This document shows positions 1 to 12,124 of a stretch of 64,000 nt of DNA, in pieces. The DNA comes from Stenopsyche tienmushanensis (lineage: Eukaryota > Arthropoda > Insecta > Trichoptera > Stenopsychidae): positions 992,001-1,056,000 of the forward strand of contig WACJ01000503.1 in NCBI GenBank assembly GCA_008973525.1. The letters are read 5' to 3'. The position numbers and the translations under genes were made by a program. A model generated the notes under the pieces. That model saw only the letters and a list, made by a program, of their open reading frames with translations. It was not told the origin of the DNA and did not search any database. Numbering within the stretch: the stretch's first letter is position 1; each line of letters opens with the position of its first letter.

Positions 1-1640
1 GAAACCATATTTTTCCATGGAAAGGAAATTTTGTTAATGACACGAATCTTAAAGCAAAAAGTGATTGAAAAGTGTTAAATAAAGTTGGTCATATAGTCAT
101 CAAAAATAATGGTAATTATATTTCAGTATAACATACACAAAAAAGTCATAAAATATAATGATTTTATATCCGATATCCTTAAATATTTCAATGTACACTC
201 ACATGGTGGTTTAATACAGATCTAGACTTTCTCAATACCACTTGCAAGATATTAGCTAAACTCTTATTATTTATCATCTTCAATTATTCATATTTGTGCA
301 ATCACATACTAGTCCTTTTAAATAATAAATATTTTCCATTTTAAATCAGACAGTCATTATGGCAAACGTTTAATCCTGCATTTAATTTTCGAAATTAACC
401 ACCAGTTAAGTCAGGGACTCAATTCAAAATTAGATAGCAAAGCCTCTCAGGTCCCGTTTAAATGTTCAAAACGCATGGCTTTCTGCAAGTAAGTCCTCTG
501 GGATCCGTATCCGATCAAGCACATTATCTCCAGAGCTCGTTTTCTCCCCATGGTTTTTACGTGTGAGGACAAATCCTTTTGTTTTACATCGAGGACAGAT
601 TGTAAAAGAAAAACCCTATTCGGTATAAAGTTAATGGCTCAAGCACTAGATTCCCTTTTATTTGTCCGCTTTACGACCCCGGTCATGCGTACGTTTGATT
701 CGACAGCTTCTTTTATTGCTTATTTATTCCACGGACAAAGTCCGCGACCATTCTTGTCGCTCAAATTGCAGATATGCGACATCATCAACGCCTGTCTAAA
801 AACCCGTTAAACTTTTTCAGGAACTCGTTTTCGACTGGATTTAGGTCAATTTTAAATGCAAGCGTTATCAATTCACTTAAAATTATGGTAATATAACATA
901 AACAGCTTTTTTTCTGGATCATTGACTTTTAGGCTTAAAAAATAGGCTTTTAGTTACATTTATATTAGTATATAAATACTTAAAAGTATACAAAACGTAC
1001 CTGGTCATTCTGACTTCATGATGATTCCTTAGTATTTTTACTCTTAACTTTTCAGTGTGTTGATATTGCATATTGCATCAGAATGTTTTTTAACACATTT
1101 AAAATATTTTTACCATAATATTGTAACATTTTATAAAAAAATATACCATAAATTATATTATATTGGGTCGTAAAACTAAAAAAAAAATATATACACACTG
1201 CATAAAGAGCTAATTAATGGAGAGATCTCGAACGATGTACCAACCAGCATTCGCGTGGGCCGGGTGTTAACCGCTTATGAATATTTCCGCAATACGCCGA
1301 AAACTGATAATCTTACATGATCCGCTTCGATTAATGTTTATTTACCATGTTATTAGTAATTATCAATATCAAAATTTATGTTGTCAATCAATGGAACTTT
1401 TTGTAATAATTACGATTCTTTAAAAGTAAAAGATTTCACCCACATACTTCAGTAAATAGTGTGATTAAATATATATTATAATTTAAAATCAAAGCAAAAA
1501 ACTGGATAAGAAGATGATGTTAACGTTGAATCTAATTGAGAGGTGCGTCTAAATTAAATAATCGGGATTTGAAGAGGCAATCAGGTAGTCCAAAATAGTG
1601 TTTCATTCATAAATATGGATTTAATTTAGTTATAAATATA
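1..1640. other. gene-free AT-rich stretch with one GC-balanced island (about 380-840)
   Basis: No family signature was found. Between about 380 and 840 the base composition is more balanced and CpG-containing than the flanks, and a frame of 86 codons stays open on the plus strand (550-810). The peptide has no recognisable domain and no signal peptide, so I treat the island as possible conserved non-coding DNA rather than a gene. A second short balanced patch lies near 1,205-1,300. The rest is AT-rich sequence with frequent stops in all frames. Confidence 0.4.
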
Positions 1641-1649
1641 AATATTATT

Positions 1650-1735
1650 ACCTATGATCTCCTAAATTTATTGGTATGGTAATTTTTTAGCCATAATTTG
1701 TATTTGCATCCAAAACATTTTAAGAAAAGTCTAAA
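1650..1735 (-). repeat. tRNA-like SINE scrap (B-box tail family)
   Basis: On the minus strand a degenerate B-box-like word (TTTGGATGCAAAT) is followed by a tail (ACAAATTATGGCTAAAAAATT). It resembles the tails at 9.4, 16.7, 25.1 and 48.3 kb, all of the form GATTRTGGNAAAAAT. The copy is short and its A box is not clear. It is best read as a fragment of a tRNA-derived SINE family. Confidence is limited because the match rests on about 30 bases. Confidence 0.3.
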
Positions 1736-1904
1736 ATTGAATCCACTATACTAACATTTGTTTTTGATAGGAAAATAATGTTTTAACTAAAAAAATATGC
1801 GTGAAAAATACGTCAAAGCTTATTTTTATTCGAAGTGAATCAATTAGTAAAAAGTGTGAGGATATTTTTCTTCGGTATAAGGATGTCTGAAATAGCCTTC
1901 GCTA

Positions 1905-2300
1905 ATTACGAGGTCAAATCTATGTATTAAAGGGAAAGTACACGCCAACCTTCGACCCTCGAGATTGAGGCGAGAAAAAATAATGGGGGTGGATAGAAGG
2001 AAGGGTTATGCGTCGCTGTTGCGTGGGGCAAGTAAAACAAAGCGTAAAACACCTCCCAGGCTGTATTGCTTCCTTCCGGGAAATGAGCAGACTGTGCGAG
2101 GTGTTTTTCACGTAATTTGAACTGGACTACAGTGACCCAGACGATATCTCCCACCTTTTATCTTCACCGCTTATCTATCATTCTGAGGCCTATTTTTGAA
2201 AATAAAGACATTAATCGAGCCTTTGCGCAACAATAAAATTGAAGTGTTTTATTACGCGGCAAGATTTATGGCTCCCAAATATACAAGGTAGCTTCCTTTT
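1905..2300. promoter_or_regulatory. GC-balanced island, candidate conserved non-coding element
   Basis: This segment is markedly less AT-rich than its surroundings and contains several CpG dinucleotides. Two overlapping frames of 63 and 75 codons stay open on the minus strand, but neither peptide resembles a known protein, so I do not call a gene. Absence of stops here follows simply from the higher GC content. It is a candidate regulatory or otherwise constrained element. Confidence 0.3.
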
Positions 2301-2309
2301 GTTTTTCGA

Positions 2310-3500
2310 GTTACCTTTAATTTAGACCCTATCTACATATTTTTATTGTTCCAAATGAACATCGAAAACTCGCTACGAAATAAAATTAGGCCTCGTTTTA
2401 ACCCTCTAGAATCATTCCATGAGTTTATATAATGAATGGAAATCGTATCTCTTTTACTAACGCTCAAGCTTATTTTTGCTTTTATTTTCGTCATAGGTTG
2501 CATGTTGGATACATATTTTATGGTAATGTAAAAAAAATATGTGAAATTTGTTTATCGATATAAATTATACGGTGTATTGAATTTAAAAAAGCTTCTGACA
2601 ATACGTTATATAAATATTGCAGTTTGAATGAGGGAATAAACCAAAATGCTGTCTATACTAATCATGAATTAATACGATCCACAAAATGGAATAAATGCCC
2701 CTTAATTATAAAAGAAACATCAACCAGTGCAAAATATAATGCTAATATATATGGATAGAAATATTATTAAATAAAAATGACGAAAGAAGCAATTCGTACT
2801 ATATAATATAAAGCTTCTATAATTAAAGCTGATATGGTTTCTTCCAAAGAAATTAAGTGTTGGTATAAGCTGTTACATTAGAATATTTTTTTTTATAGAA
2901 AACTATTCTTTGAATGTTAAAAAACCAAGATTTTGAAAAGTCTATCATTGTTGAAGATCTACAAGTAATCCTCAAAAGGAGTCGAATATGTAAAATTATA
3001 AGTGCAAGTGCTGATTGGGGACTTTCGGGCTTTTTTGCTGTATCGAGTCTCGGGATTTTCAACGAAAAAATTCCGACACTCGAAATTTTGTGATTTAAAA
3101 TGTGCCTAATATATTGTACATTTTATTTATGAAAAGACATTTTGATGCCCCTGAAACTCTCGAAATTCATCGAAATGTTCGATTTGTATTGAATGAAAGC
3201 AGGTATAACAAAGTACAAGGCAAAAAAAATGCACAATGGAACGGATGGCTGCTCTTTCGGTTGCTTTTCTAGGTAATAGCAACATCTAGGACCCATTGAT
3301 TCGTAAAAAAAGATCAATGTTTTGTAAATACAATATCATATTGTTTTCTAACTTCGAGCTCGTTTGTGCTTATCTTGTATCGATTCTTTGATAGGTGGCT
3401 GACAAATTTTAATATAAAAATTTCCAGTAAATTTTTCTAAGGTTATTATAATCTATTTTATATATCTCGTATTAAAAAAGTAGTATCGTTTTCTTACATA
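2310..3500. other. AT-rich stretch without recognisable gene
   Basis: No coding signature was found. Near 3,010-3,085 there is a patch with the word GAGTCTCGGGATTTTCAA. A related word, GAGTCCCGGGACTTTGAA, recurs at about 3,943-3,960 beyond the hAT scrap. Both are in the same orientation and could be subterminal repeats of the element that carried that scrap, but clear terminal inverted repeats and a target duplication were not found. Confidence 0.3.
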
Positions 3501-3559
3501 TATTTTATCATTATTGTAGTCCATAATAGAAAGAAGTCAATCGGAAGTATGGAAACATT

Positions 3560-3850
3560 ACAAAAAAAACTACAAAAAAGGAGATCTGTGAAGAGAAAAA
3601 TGCTTTCAGAAATCGTAGTAACAACGACTGATGGTGAAAAAGTTTGGGCGTGAAAGTCCTGTCATCAATGAACTTTGCATAAATTATTCTATACATCTAG
3701 CTGTAATTGAAACATTGTACCAGAAAACTTATCAAATAGAGTCAGATAACATTTTAACAGAAGAAAATTTAGACTGTTCCAATGAAGATGACAAAAGCAC
3801 TGAAGAAAGTGACTTCGGAAATGATAATTCAGAAAGATAGAACAAGATGG
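3560..3850 (+). pseudogene. hAT-family transposase fragment
   Basis: A plus-strand frame (3,631-3,840) encodes VKKFGRESPVINELCINYS followed by IHLAVIETLYQK and then an acidic Asp/Glu/Ser-rich tail. Just upstream, in another frame, are the residues VVTTTDG. Insect hAT transposases carry a conserved block of the form TDGAS-V-M-KFG, then LC(Y/N)xxxIHLAV-(D/E)-LYKK, then an acidic linker, so the order and content match. A small frameshift or deletion separates the TTDG part from the KKFGRES part. The DDE catalytic positions and the C-terminal dimerisation region are absent. This is a dead internal fragment of roughly 90 residues of a protein normally several hundred residues long. Identification is by motif memory; a protein search would settle it. 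Confidence 0.6.
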
Positions 3851-4007
3851 TTCTATTAACTTTAATAAAGCACATATAAATATTGTATTTACTTTAGGTC
3901 TCGAGTCCATGGAAGTCGCAGTACTATGAAATTATCATGTCTTGAGTCCCGGGACTTTGAAAAAGCCAAGACTTACAGAATCCTTAGTGCTAATGAATGA
4001 TCGATGT

Positions 4008-4044
4008 TATATATATATATTTTTAAATATATATATATATATAT
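4008..4044. repeat. AT dinucleotide microsatellite
   Basis: Two runs of alternating AT are separated by TTTTTAA, forming a self-complementary tract. It is ordinary simple sequence in an AT-rich genome. Confidence 0.85.
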
Positions 4045-4049
4045 TCTGT

Positions 4050-5480
4050 ATTGCTTATTGAAAAAAACGTATACATAATTTAACTTCTATATTTTCGTAG
4101 AAGCATCTAATTATATTATACGAGAGCCGCATTAAATTTTAATGGTTCAACAGGAATACAAAAGCATAACAAAATTAAAAGTAATAGAATGAAAATATTT
4201 TTTAAAGATAAATATAATCCAAATATCAGAAGCCTAGCTTTTACAAGATCGTTTGCGGTATTTGGGGTCTGATTTGTTTCTTTGTAATGAGCAGTCTAGT
4301 AAAGTTTCGTATTACAAATGTAGAATTAAAATTCGTTTATTTTTATTGCTTTCTAAGGTCGTGCTTACCGGCTGGAAAGTATGTTGCCATCCGACACAAT
4401 CGTATAAAATGTGTAAATGTATGTTGTGTAGAACTATTATTTGAATCTTTGATAGTGAAAAAATGGCGGTTAAATGAGTGGTTGGGTTCTAATAGCATGT
4501 AATTGATGCTTAAAATATCTCTTTCATATCTGAAGGTAACATACGCAATACCATCTTGTTTAATATAATTATGATTTATAGCCAGTTAATTATTTATAAA
4601 GATATTTTATTAAGCGATTGTTAGGAATATTGACGTTAAGATTCGGTAAATAATCGATCACTGAATAATTTTTTAATCAAAATCTTCTCGTACGTATGAT
4701 CTTAAATCTTGATGAAGCCATCGAAGAGCGCTCTACAGTTATTTTAATAAGTATTTTGGGTGATGAGAAACAATGAGCAATTTTTATTGAAAGATTGTGA
4801 AAAAGTATTCGTGACTAATATAATAATTCTAGTAGAAAGTGCATTTTGGAATACATGGATTCCAATATTGCCTTTCTTTGTAAAATGAAGATATAATTGA
4901 GGCAAAAAAATGCGTTATCTTCGAAACAATTTTCTATTTTTTAGATTGAGTATTCTAGTATAAAAAGTTCAAACGATGAAGAATAAAAGTGTGGATTATG
5001 TTATATACGATACGCAATTCATTGGTTGCCATCTTCTTTGTCTACCAGTTTGAATGTTCCCGATATTCCATATTTTTAGTATACTTCATAAATATACCAT
5101 TTATGAATTCTGCATTTAAATCATCTTAAAGTTCTTAAAAAAATACATATTAACGAAAAAACGTTATTAGGATAGAAAAATGAGACATTTAAAAATATTT
5201 TTATTAGGTTTTTATATATTTTGCCGTTAAATATGATTTAAATAAATAAACCTGCCTTAAAACTTTGTGTCTTATTCCATTGCAAACATGGTTTTCATTA
5301 TATTATTCTATGGGATTAAATATAAAGGCATACAGTCAAAAATGATATTTTATTGGTATAAAATGTAGCATCGTGGACATTATAACAGTGTTACATTATC
5401 ATTAATGATATTTGAATTACGCAAATGTTATTTGAAATGTCGAAAATAATTTAGTTTACAAAAAACAGGACTTGCCACTA
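4050..5480. other. AT-rich stretch, nothing recognised
   Basis: No transposon end, RNA gene or plausible coding exon was seen. The short open frames at 4,253-4,502 overlap each other in two plus-strand frames and have no recognisable content. Confidence 0.4.
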
Positions 5481-5499
5481 TTTTCAGGAGTATGTCTGG

Positions 5500-6035
5500 C
5501 ATGTAAAACAAGGAATTGTTTCGTGTGGGCGAAGTCCCCGCCCGGGAACATTTTTAATCTGACACATTTATCATCCGAGTAAAAAAGTGTGTCGAATCAT
5601 TTCAAGCAGTTTATGCACATGTAACAGAACTCCCAATCCATAATTCATATCACCTTTTCGGAGCCCTTTTTTCGCCCGTTTCTCAATTTTCACCGCTAAT
5701 TTTCGACAGACTACCCCCTTTTGTGACCCTTAGGGGTAGAGTTGCCGCTATAACGGCGCTCATAACGAGCGTAATTATGCTTTATTGCCGTATTAAATTT
5801 CAGTATTATTTCAATGTGGCCGAGGCTCCATATAGCCAATAATGAGGCCGAAATCAACATGGGTTGCCGAATCACATTAGCATACCTGTAATTTACGGTC
5901 TGAGGTGCGATCAACACTGATTTGGGGGGGCCAACAAACGACTGGCCCGTTTTCGGGTCGCTTTGCTTCCAATCAAAATAATTATATTCCCCGAAGATTA
6001 TAGCTGAGCTTAAAGCTCGTTGCAAAACAATATTC
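5500..6035. promoter_or_regulatory. GC-balanced CpG island-like segment, candidate enhancer
   Basis: The segment is sharply more GC-rich than its flanks, with GGGCGAAGTCCCCGCCCGGG near 5,527 and many CpGs through 5,950. It contains words typical of insect developmental enhancers: Caudal/Hox-like TTTATTG and TTTATGC, plus CATAA repeats around 5,760-5,790. A 104-codon frame is open on the minus strand (5,711-6,025), but the peptide has no domain, signal sequence or clear splice context. I favour non-coding constrained DNA over a gene. Confidence 0.4.
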
Positions 6036-6039
6036 GGAG

Positions 6040-8640
6040 GTAGAACAACATGAATATTCAGCGGGCGTAAATTGGAAATATTACAAAAATATCACAAGGA
6101 GTTTATGTAAAAATCTATAGCACTAAATAACATTCGAATACTATATTTACCTAGTGAAATGCACGAATAATATTATTCCATCGTCTCACCACACAGTATT
6201 CTTAGAACGATGAATAATTTAACATTCATTATGTGGGTCTTGTAATTACAGAACAGCTCGCGTCGAAATTATATACGGAAATATTACAGAATAAAAGCTG
6301 ACGATTTAATCTCAAATTAATATCTGTAAAACTAAAAAGGTTGTATAAAGTCCATACATAATGTTGCAGAAGATAGAGCATCAAAATATACTAATGACAT
6401 ATCGTTGTTTACGCCTAACAATAGACGACTCGTTAATATTTTACCAACAATGTGTTTAGATTGTAAGCATCTGATTTTTTTTTTTTTTGAATACGAGTGT
6501 ATTTATTTATTCATTAGAATCGAAATATTGACAACAAATAAGCTAATCGCCAAAAAAGGAGGCCTCAATGAACCAAAGCTTATGCTATTGATTCCGAAAA
6601 ATCAATGTTCATTTCCCTTTATTCCCGAACACACATTTCCCGTTGTCATTGCTTTTAGCATTATGAACAAGAGTAGAATTTGATGAAAATACAATGTAAA
6701 AATACCATATAAATACCAATGCAAGGTCTTTTAATATATTTATTATACGAGGGTAGATTCGTACAAATAAAAATTAAAATAGCACTTATATAAGGAATAA
6801 CGTGGCGCATACTAACTTCCTTTTATTTGTAATCTGAAAATATTAAATTATTCGATTTCTTAGCTTAAAATTGAATTAAATATTAATTGAGTGACAATTA
6901 GATATCATGAATCAACAAGCGTTTGGCTTGTCGACAGAATATCACAGAAGGGTCTTAAATTATATGGATAGAAATTTGTCTATGAATGTAAAAATAAGTA
7001 GAAAACAAACAAAAATAAAATGGTTAATGATTTTAGATAAAATTATCATCAAATACTTGAATATTTTAAAATAGGATATAATAATGTTTAAATTAAAATT
7101 ATTCCTGGTTATGGTACGGTATTGAACTAAGGATGTATTGAGGATATATTTATATATAATTACCTTTAGATTGGTTATAGAGTACAACATTGTGTCGAGA
7201 ATATTAAGACAGGGAGACATATCGATCATTAAATCTCATCAGCTGTTTGCAAAGCAGTCAATCATTGCAATTGAGGGTGAAATCAAGAACTGTTAGATTT
7301 GGTCATGTTCACGGCAATTAAGGAATTAGGGAGGAATTGTGTAAAGCGTCCATAGAATATACTTACATGGTGCATTCAATAATTATCTATCTTAGAATTT
7401 TTATAGCATATGTAAAAGTATGCTCAAAATTATAATAAGGAATAACAAGCTAATTATCTATTAAAGTGTGTATCAGTATAGTTAGTTAAATTCCAGGATT
7501 TATTATGAAGTAATAAAGCTAACAAATTTGGTATGCAGAATTTGCGTTTTTGATCGATTGTCTTGAAGTAGGTTTAACTTGATTTTTTAATCGGAAAGAG
7601 TAAATATTTGGATGGTACATGGATCACATGATAAATATGATGTTTTTTGGAATGAAAATATTGTAATTTAATACGATAAAAAAGTGTACATTGCTCACTT
7701 TTTATGTTAGTCAAAAATATATTGATACCAATGTTCATCATCAATTGGTGGTTCTGATATTGTTATCAAAAATGCAAAAACAATTCGTAATAAAAACCAT
7801 GAATATGAAAACCTTATTATTAAATGATGACAAATACTGTCTTGATACAAACTGACAATGTTATATTATAGTAATCTTAACACGTATATTTATGCTTGTA
7901 AATTGAAAGATTTTTATGTAAATCATTTATATAAAACTTATTCAATAAAATGTATTTTTAAATGAATCCATATTTTTGTAATAATAAAAAGCATTTAAAT
8001 TCCAATGGTAGAATGGAGTGTTCAATTTTTGGTATGACGTAATGATTGATTTTGGCCGTGAAATCGAAAGGAGAGTTGGATATAAATCCGGACATATGAA
8101 GTTTTGATGGGAGCCGAAGCTTTATGGAGCTTTTGAATCGAGGCGTATTTGTTCAAATGTATTAAAGTCGAAAAAATCACAATTTTGAACGGAAAAGTAA
8201 ATGAATGAAATGTTCCTTCTATACCAAAGCGAAGGACGCAAATAAAATATTAAAAATACGATGTCGCTTACTTTCGCATTAAAGGTCAGAGTGTTTTTAA
8301 ATGCCGATGACTTGAACTGCGGAAAGCAAAGGGAGACAAAGCCCTTGTAGAATGTTTCCATAGTTTTAGTGTTGAATTTAAAAATATTGTTTTTTTAACC
8401 TTCCATTGGAAAATAAGGTTAGTCGAATGTCGATCTTTGGCATCTGGAAGTGTTTCTCTTCAATTTTTAAGCATGTAATTAAACCACCGCGAGTAAATTT
8501 CATATTTACTTTGCAACAGTAATAATATAAAATTTGACGAATGACTGCGTCTATTTGCTATTAATATTTTAAAATTAGTTCGTATTATTTTAGCTGAGAG
8601 CAGTGGAATTAGTTATGATCTGCAAATGGTATTACTAGTT
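6040..8640. other. AT-rich stretch, nothing recognised
   Basis: No family signature was found. A small hairpin (AAAAAAGTG / CACTTTTT) sits near 7,678-7,702. A moderately balanced patch lies at 8,030-8,360 with one 79-codon minus frame of no recognisable content. A T12 homopolymer lies near 6,476-6,488. Confidence 0.4.
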
Positions 8641-8649
8641 GGAATAATC

Positions 8650-9060
8650 TGAATTTCCATCAGCCGGAGCGTTGGTAATGTGGAGCATATATAATCGAGG
8701 AAGCACTGATTTCATTTTAATCAATTTCCTGACTACATTTGGTGCTTCGAAAACAGAAATATGTATAAAGAAGACTTTCATAAGGTCGGAAAATGAATTT
8801 TCCATTGCCAACCCGGTTTACCCATATGGCGCAAGTAGTTTTAGATTGCCGCACACACCTGTTCCCGTGTTTTTGGCCTGGATATATTGGAACTGTTTTA
8901 TTGAATACGCGAATAACATAAATAGGAAACGACGAGAAGCTTAAAGTATGATCACGGGAACAAAGAGCATCTCTGGAAGATTTTTAGAGTCGAACGAGTT
9001 CGCCTCGGTCATACGTTGAAGATATTTCATGGGAGCCCATTTATAGCTCTTCGCGTCGAA
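8650..9060. promoter_or_regulatory. GC-balanced island, candidate conserved non-coding element
   Basis: Balanced composition with CpGs and CCGG-type words contrasts with the flanks. A 90-codon frame is open on plus (8,672-8,944) and another on minus just downstream (9,027-9,299). Neither peptide shows a domain, and both depend on non-ATG or weak starts. Treated as possible regulatory DNA. Confidence 0.3.
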
Positions 9061-9394
9061 AAAAAGTTTCTAGCGAATGCAAAGTTGCTTGAAAAAATCA
9101 ATACCAGGTTCTCAGTTTGGGTAACACTTATCTGATGGTGGCAAACTTTTTTAATTTTGTAATTATACGGTTCGAAGGGTTTTCCAGTAAAATGTCTTTC
9201 GATTTGCCGCAGAAAACAAAATGAAAACAATGAATGATTTTTCCGTTGGAAATTAAATTTCTCTACCGAAAAGAGACATTTTAAACAAATAGAATACAAA
9301 GATTAATATTAACCTTAATGTTTTTATGTAAAACAGTACTAAAGTTTTATATATAGACTTGAAATAGAAAATTAAAAAAATCTTCAAAAAATAT

Positions 9395-9510
9395 TTGTTT
9401 TCTGGATTGAGATGATCGATTGGATAGAATATTACTTATAATAACTCGTTGGTGTAGTAATTTTCCATAATCTAGATTGGAATCCAAACTTTCATAATAA
9501 GAAGTAAGGA
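9395..9510 (-). repeat. tRNA-like SINE fragment
   Basis: On the minus strand GTTTGGATTCCAATC is a degenerate B-box-like word followed by TAGATTATGGAAAATTAC. The same TAGATTRTGG plus A-rich tail follows tRNA-like B boxes at 16.7 and 25.1 kb, and a related one occurs at 48.3 kb. I infer a dispersed tRNA-derived SINE family. Confidence 0.35.
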
Positions 9511-9519
9511 ACTAGTCCA

Positions 9520-11080
9520 TAATATAAATATTTGTATTATGAGTAGATCACTAATGTAAAATTAATGATTAATATAATATATGGGTAATATTTGCAAATA
9601 TTCAAATTGATTTATTTTCAATAATATGAATATTTTAATCAAAATTTGAAATAAATTTACGATAGAAATAAAATATAAGACTGCGTTTTGGTTTTATTTG
9701 ATATTTGGTTTTTATTTCCATATATTAGGCGCATTATTCCAGTAACATATTTAAACTTGAAATAAATTTCGAAGAAACAGGAAAATTTTTGATCTAAATT
9801 ATGTTACATGAGATTTAGGGGGTTTAGTATTCATATCCCTGTGGGTAAGATTTTTATATCAGACAATTAACGTGTAAAAAATCACATGATGTAATTTTGT
9901 TTGTGGGATTTGTTTACAAAGGGGTGGTATTATAATTCCAAAGAAGAGCTGAGGAAGCGTCAATGTGGATTGATTTGTATTGTTATTTTTAATTTCACAG
10001 TACAATTGGCCTCAATGGGAGAAGTTCCGGATGAAAATTGGTTTCACACCAATATGGTGCCCAGATTAGATGAAAATTACAGCTTCTGTGGATGTTTATG
10101 CAAGATAACGTTACCATTTTTCAATTTCGCGCTGTAATGGCTCTCATATTATTCACTTAATTAATTTATATGAAGATAAATCAAAAAGTTTCCGGAAAGC
10201 TTTCTACAACAATACTGGCTTTCGCTTCTCAGACTCATTCAAATCAGAGCTTAAAACTTTCTCGGATATTGAATGGCTTGTTGCGCGAAGGGTGACGAGT
10301 AAAATTTCTTTGATCTTTATTTATTTCAGCATTTCTTTAGAAAATACGTTTCATTGGAAATATTTTACGAAAATTGCAAAAATATAAATTCATGCTTTGC
10401 ATAAAAAATATTTGGAAAAAATCATTGAAAAAGCGTAAATTTCAAATAATTATAGAAATAATTACCAATCAATTTTTGACGCTCTTAATTTCTTATTCAA
10501 TGTCTTAATTTAAAAATATACTGATTTTAGATCATAAACTCTGACATAATTATTGACGAACTATGCAAAATAAAATCATCAATATCAATAATCTGATTGG
10601 TATTGCTGAAAATTGCATACCTGCGTTTGTTTACAGATCGGAAGTATGAATATTTCTATTCGATGGTTTTGGTTTAACTTTATATTGACTCGACTTTTAT
10701 TAAGAGGACTTCAATAAAAGTCATGTAATTTTAATATAATGATAATTTCAATAATCATTTATCTATCCATTCTTACCTAAAATTCCTATTTAAATTAACC
10801 TATATTATCTTAATCATATATGAGCAGATATTGCCATATGTCTATATTTCCCTAGAAAAGTCTCATATGGAGAAATCCTAAATATAATAATGGATAAGAA
10901 GAACATGAAGTTGCTGCTGAAATATTTGAAATAAAATGATTGAATACATTGATATTCATCATGAAAAATACCTATCTTTTTGGGAGAAATTTTAGCTTGT
11001 CCGTTTTTATGATTTCTTGTAGAAATGGAGGAAAATTTTCATTGATTAAAGTATATCAATCCGCTGAGGAATAAAAAAAT
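9520..11080. other. AT-rich stretch without recognisable gene
   Basis: A 78-codon plus frame (9,901-10,137) has a non-repetitive peptide with several Cys residues. It has no recognisable family, signal peptide or splice support. I do not annotate it as a gene. The remainder is AT-rich with frequent stops. Confidence 0.35.
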
Positions 11081-11084
11081 AAGA

Positions 11085-11365
11085 GTTGTTTTATTGGCGT
11101 CCCTTGCATGGTTTTGCGCCCACCTGGGGACCGTCGGTGATGTTCCCTTGACGCGTCCTTTGTTGAAAGCAAAAGAAAGTTTGGCGATGGAAAGTACCGC
11201 GGCGGAAATGATAATTTCCCAAAGAGAGCAGCAGGTGGAAATTAATATTTTAATACACTTGTTAGGAATGCAAATTTGTAATTACGACTTTGAATTTAAT
11301 CTAATAAATTTGGATCGTGATAAACCGAAGGCGCCTACTCGCTCCCTGCAAATCTATCTGCTTTG
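11085..11365. promoter_or_regulatory. GC-balanced island, candidate conserved non-coding element
   Basis: The first part (about 11,095-11,230) is among the most GC-balanced sequence in the first 20 kb, with several CpGs (TTGCGCCC, ACGCGTCC, CCGCGGCGG). A 90-codon plus frame covers it, but the translated peptide is unrecognised and ends in AT-rich DNA without a donor-like site. Non-coding constraint, a promoter or a diverged exon all remain possible. Confidence 0.3.
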
Positions 11366-11846
11366 AATATTACATTATTTGTTCCATTAAACGAAAATAT
11401 CACGCAGCAAACAAACTTTTAATGTGCCAAATTTCACAAAGATATTATTAAAAAAAACTTAATCTTATTGGGCCGAATGTTCGGGTGGTTAACTCAGTCA
11501 AGAAAGAAGATTTGTCAAGAGACTCAGTTATTATTTTATAGAGATTACACATAATATAAAAATTAAATTTCAAATTTATTGTTAAAAATGTACCTACAAT
11601 CTTATCTTCAAAACTATTTATAGATATTTTTGTCGCTCTTCCATAGGTTTCCAGAGGGTAAGGTTCTAAAATTTCGTCATATTATAATGGTGAAGAATTG
11701 AATAATTAGCCAAAGCATGGCAGTAATTGTTTTATCATGCTTTAATAGCTCGACGGTAATTATATCACAAAATTTTGATTATACGTCTTGTTTGATTTTG
11801 AAACGCGCAAGTTTACTCATTGCGCTTTTTTAGTTGATGATCCTTT

Positions 11847-12030
11847 TTAACACTTTCGCGCGCGACTACCGTCAATACCTACGTCATCTACTCGTTTCGT
11901 GAATCCAATTAACGACGACATTCATAAAGAACAGACGCTAGAACACACAATTAGAGTCAGTGAATCTATCTATCTGTTTGCCGTGTTTTTAGTGATAACG
12001 AAACGTCGATGGTCGAACCATTTATCATTA
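11847..12030 (+). mobile_element. possible piggyBac-like 5' end with leader
   Basis: A TTAA tetranucleotide (11,847-11,850) is followed by CACTTTCGCGCGCGACTACC and then a CpG-rich leader with an initiator-like AGTCAGTG near 11,957. A short frame starts at 12,009 and stops after eight codons. piggyBac-family elements insert at TTAA, have short termini beginning with C-rich or CAC words, and often carry a CpG-rich promoter leader just inside. No matching opposite end and no transposase signature were found, so this is a single-end guess. A retroelement promoter or ordinary regulatory DNA is also possible. Confidence 0.3.
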
Positions 12031-12124
12031 AGTAAATCGATCCATATGTTTTTTTAATGCGTTGTTTACATTTTTCAGGGATTTTCAACCATTGTATTTT
12101 TTATAATAAAACTATTTAAACCAT

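Noticed and set aside
5520..5560. second Helitron terminus (GGGCGAAGTCCCCGCCCGGG)
   Set aside because: It resembles the GC hairpin of some Helitron ends but lacks CTRR and the T that should follow.
5711..6025. 104-codon minus frame
   Set aside because: Featureless peptide in a CpG-rich island, with no splice or start support.
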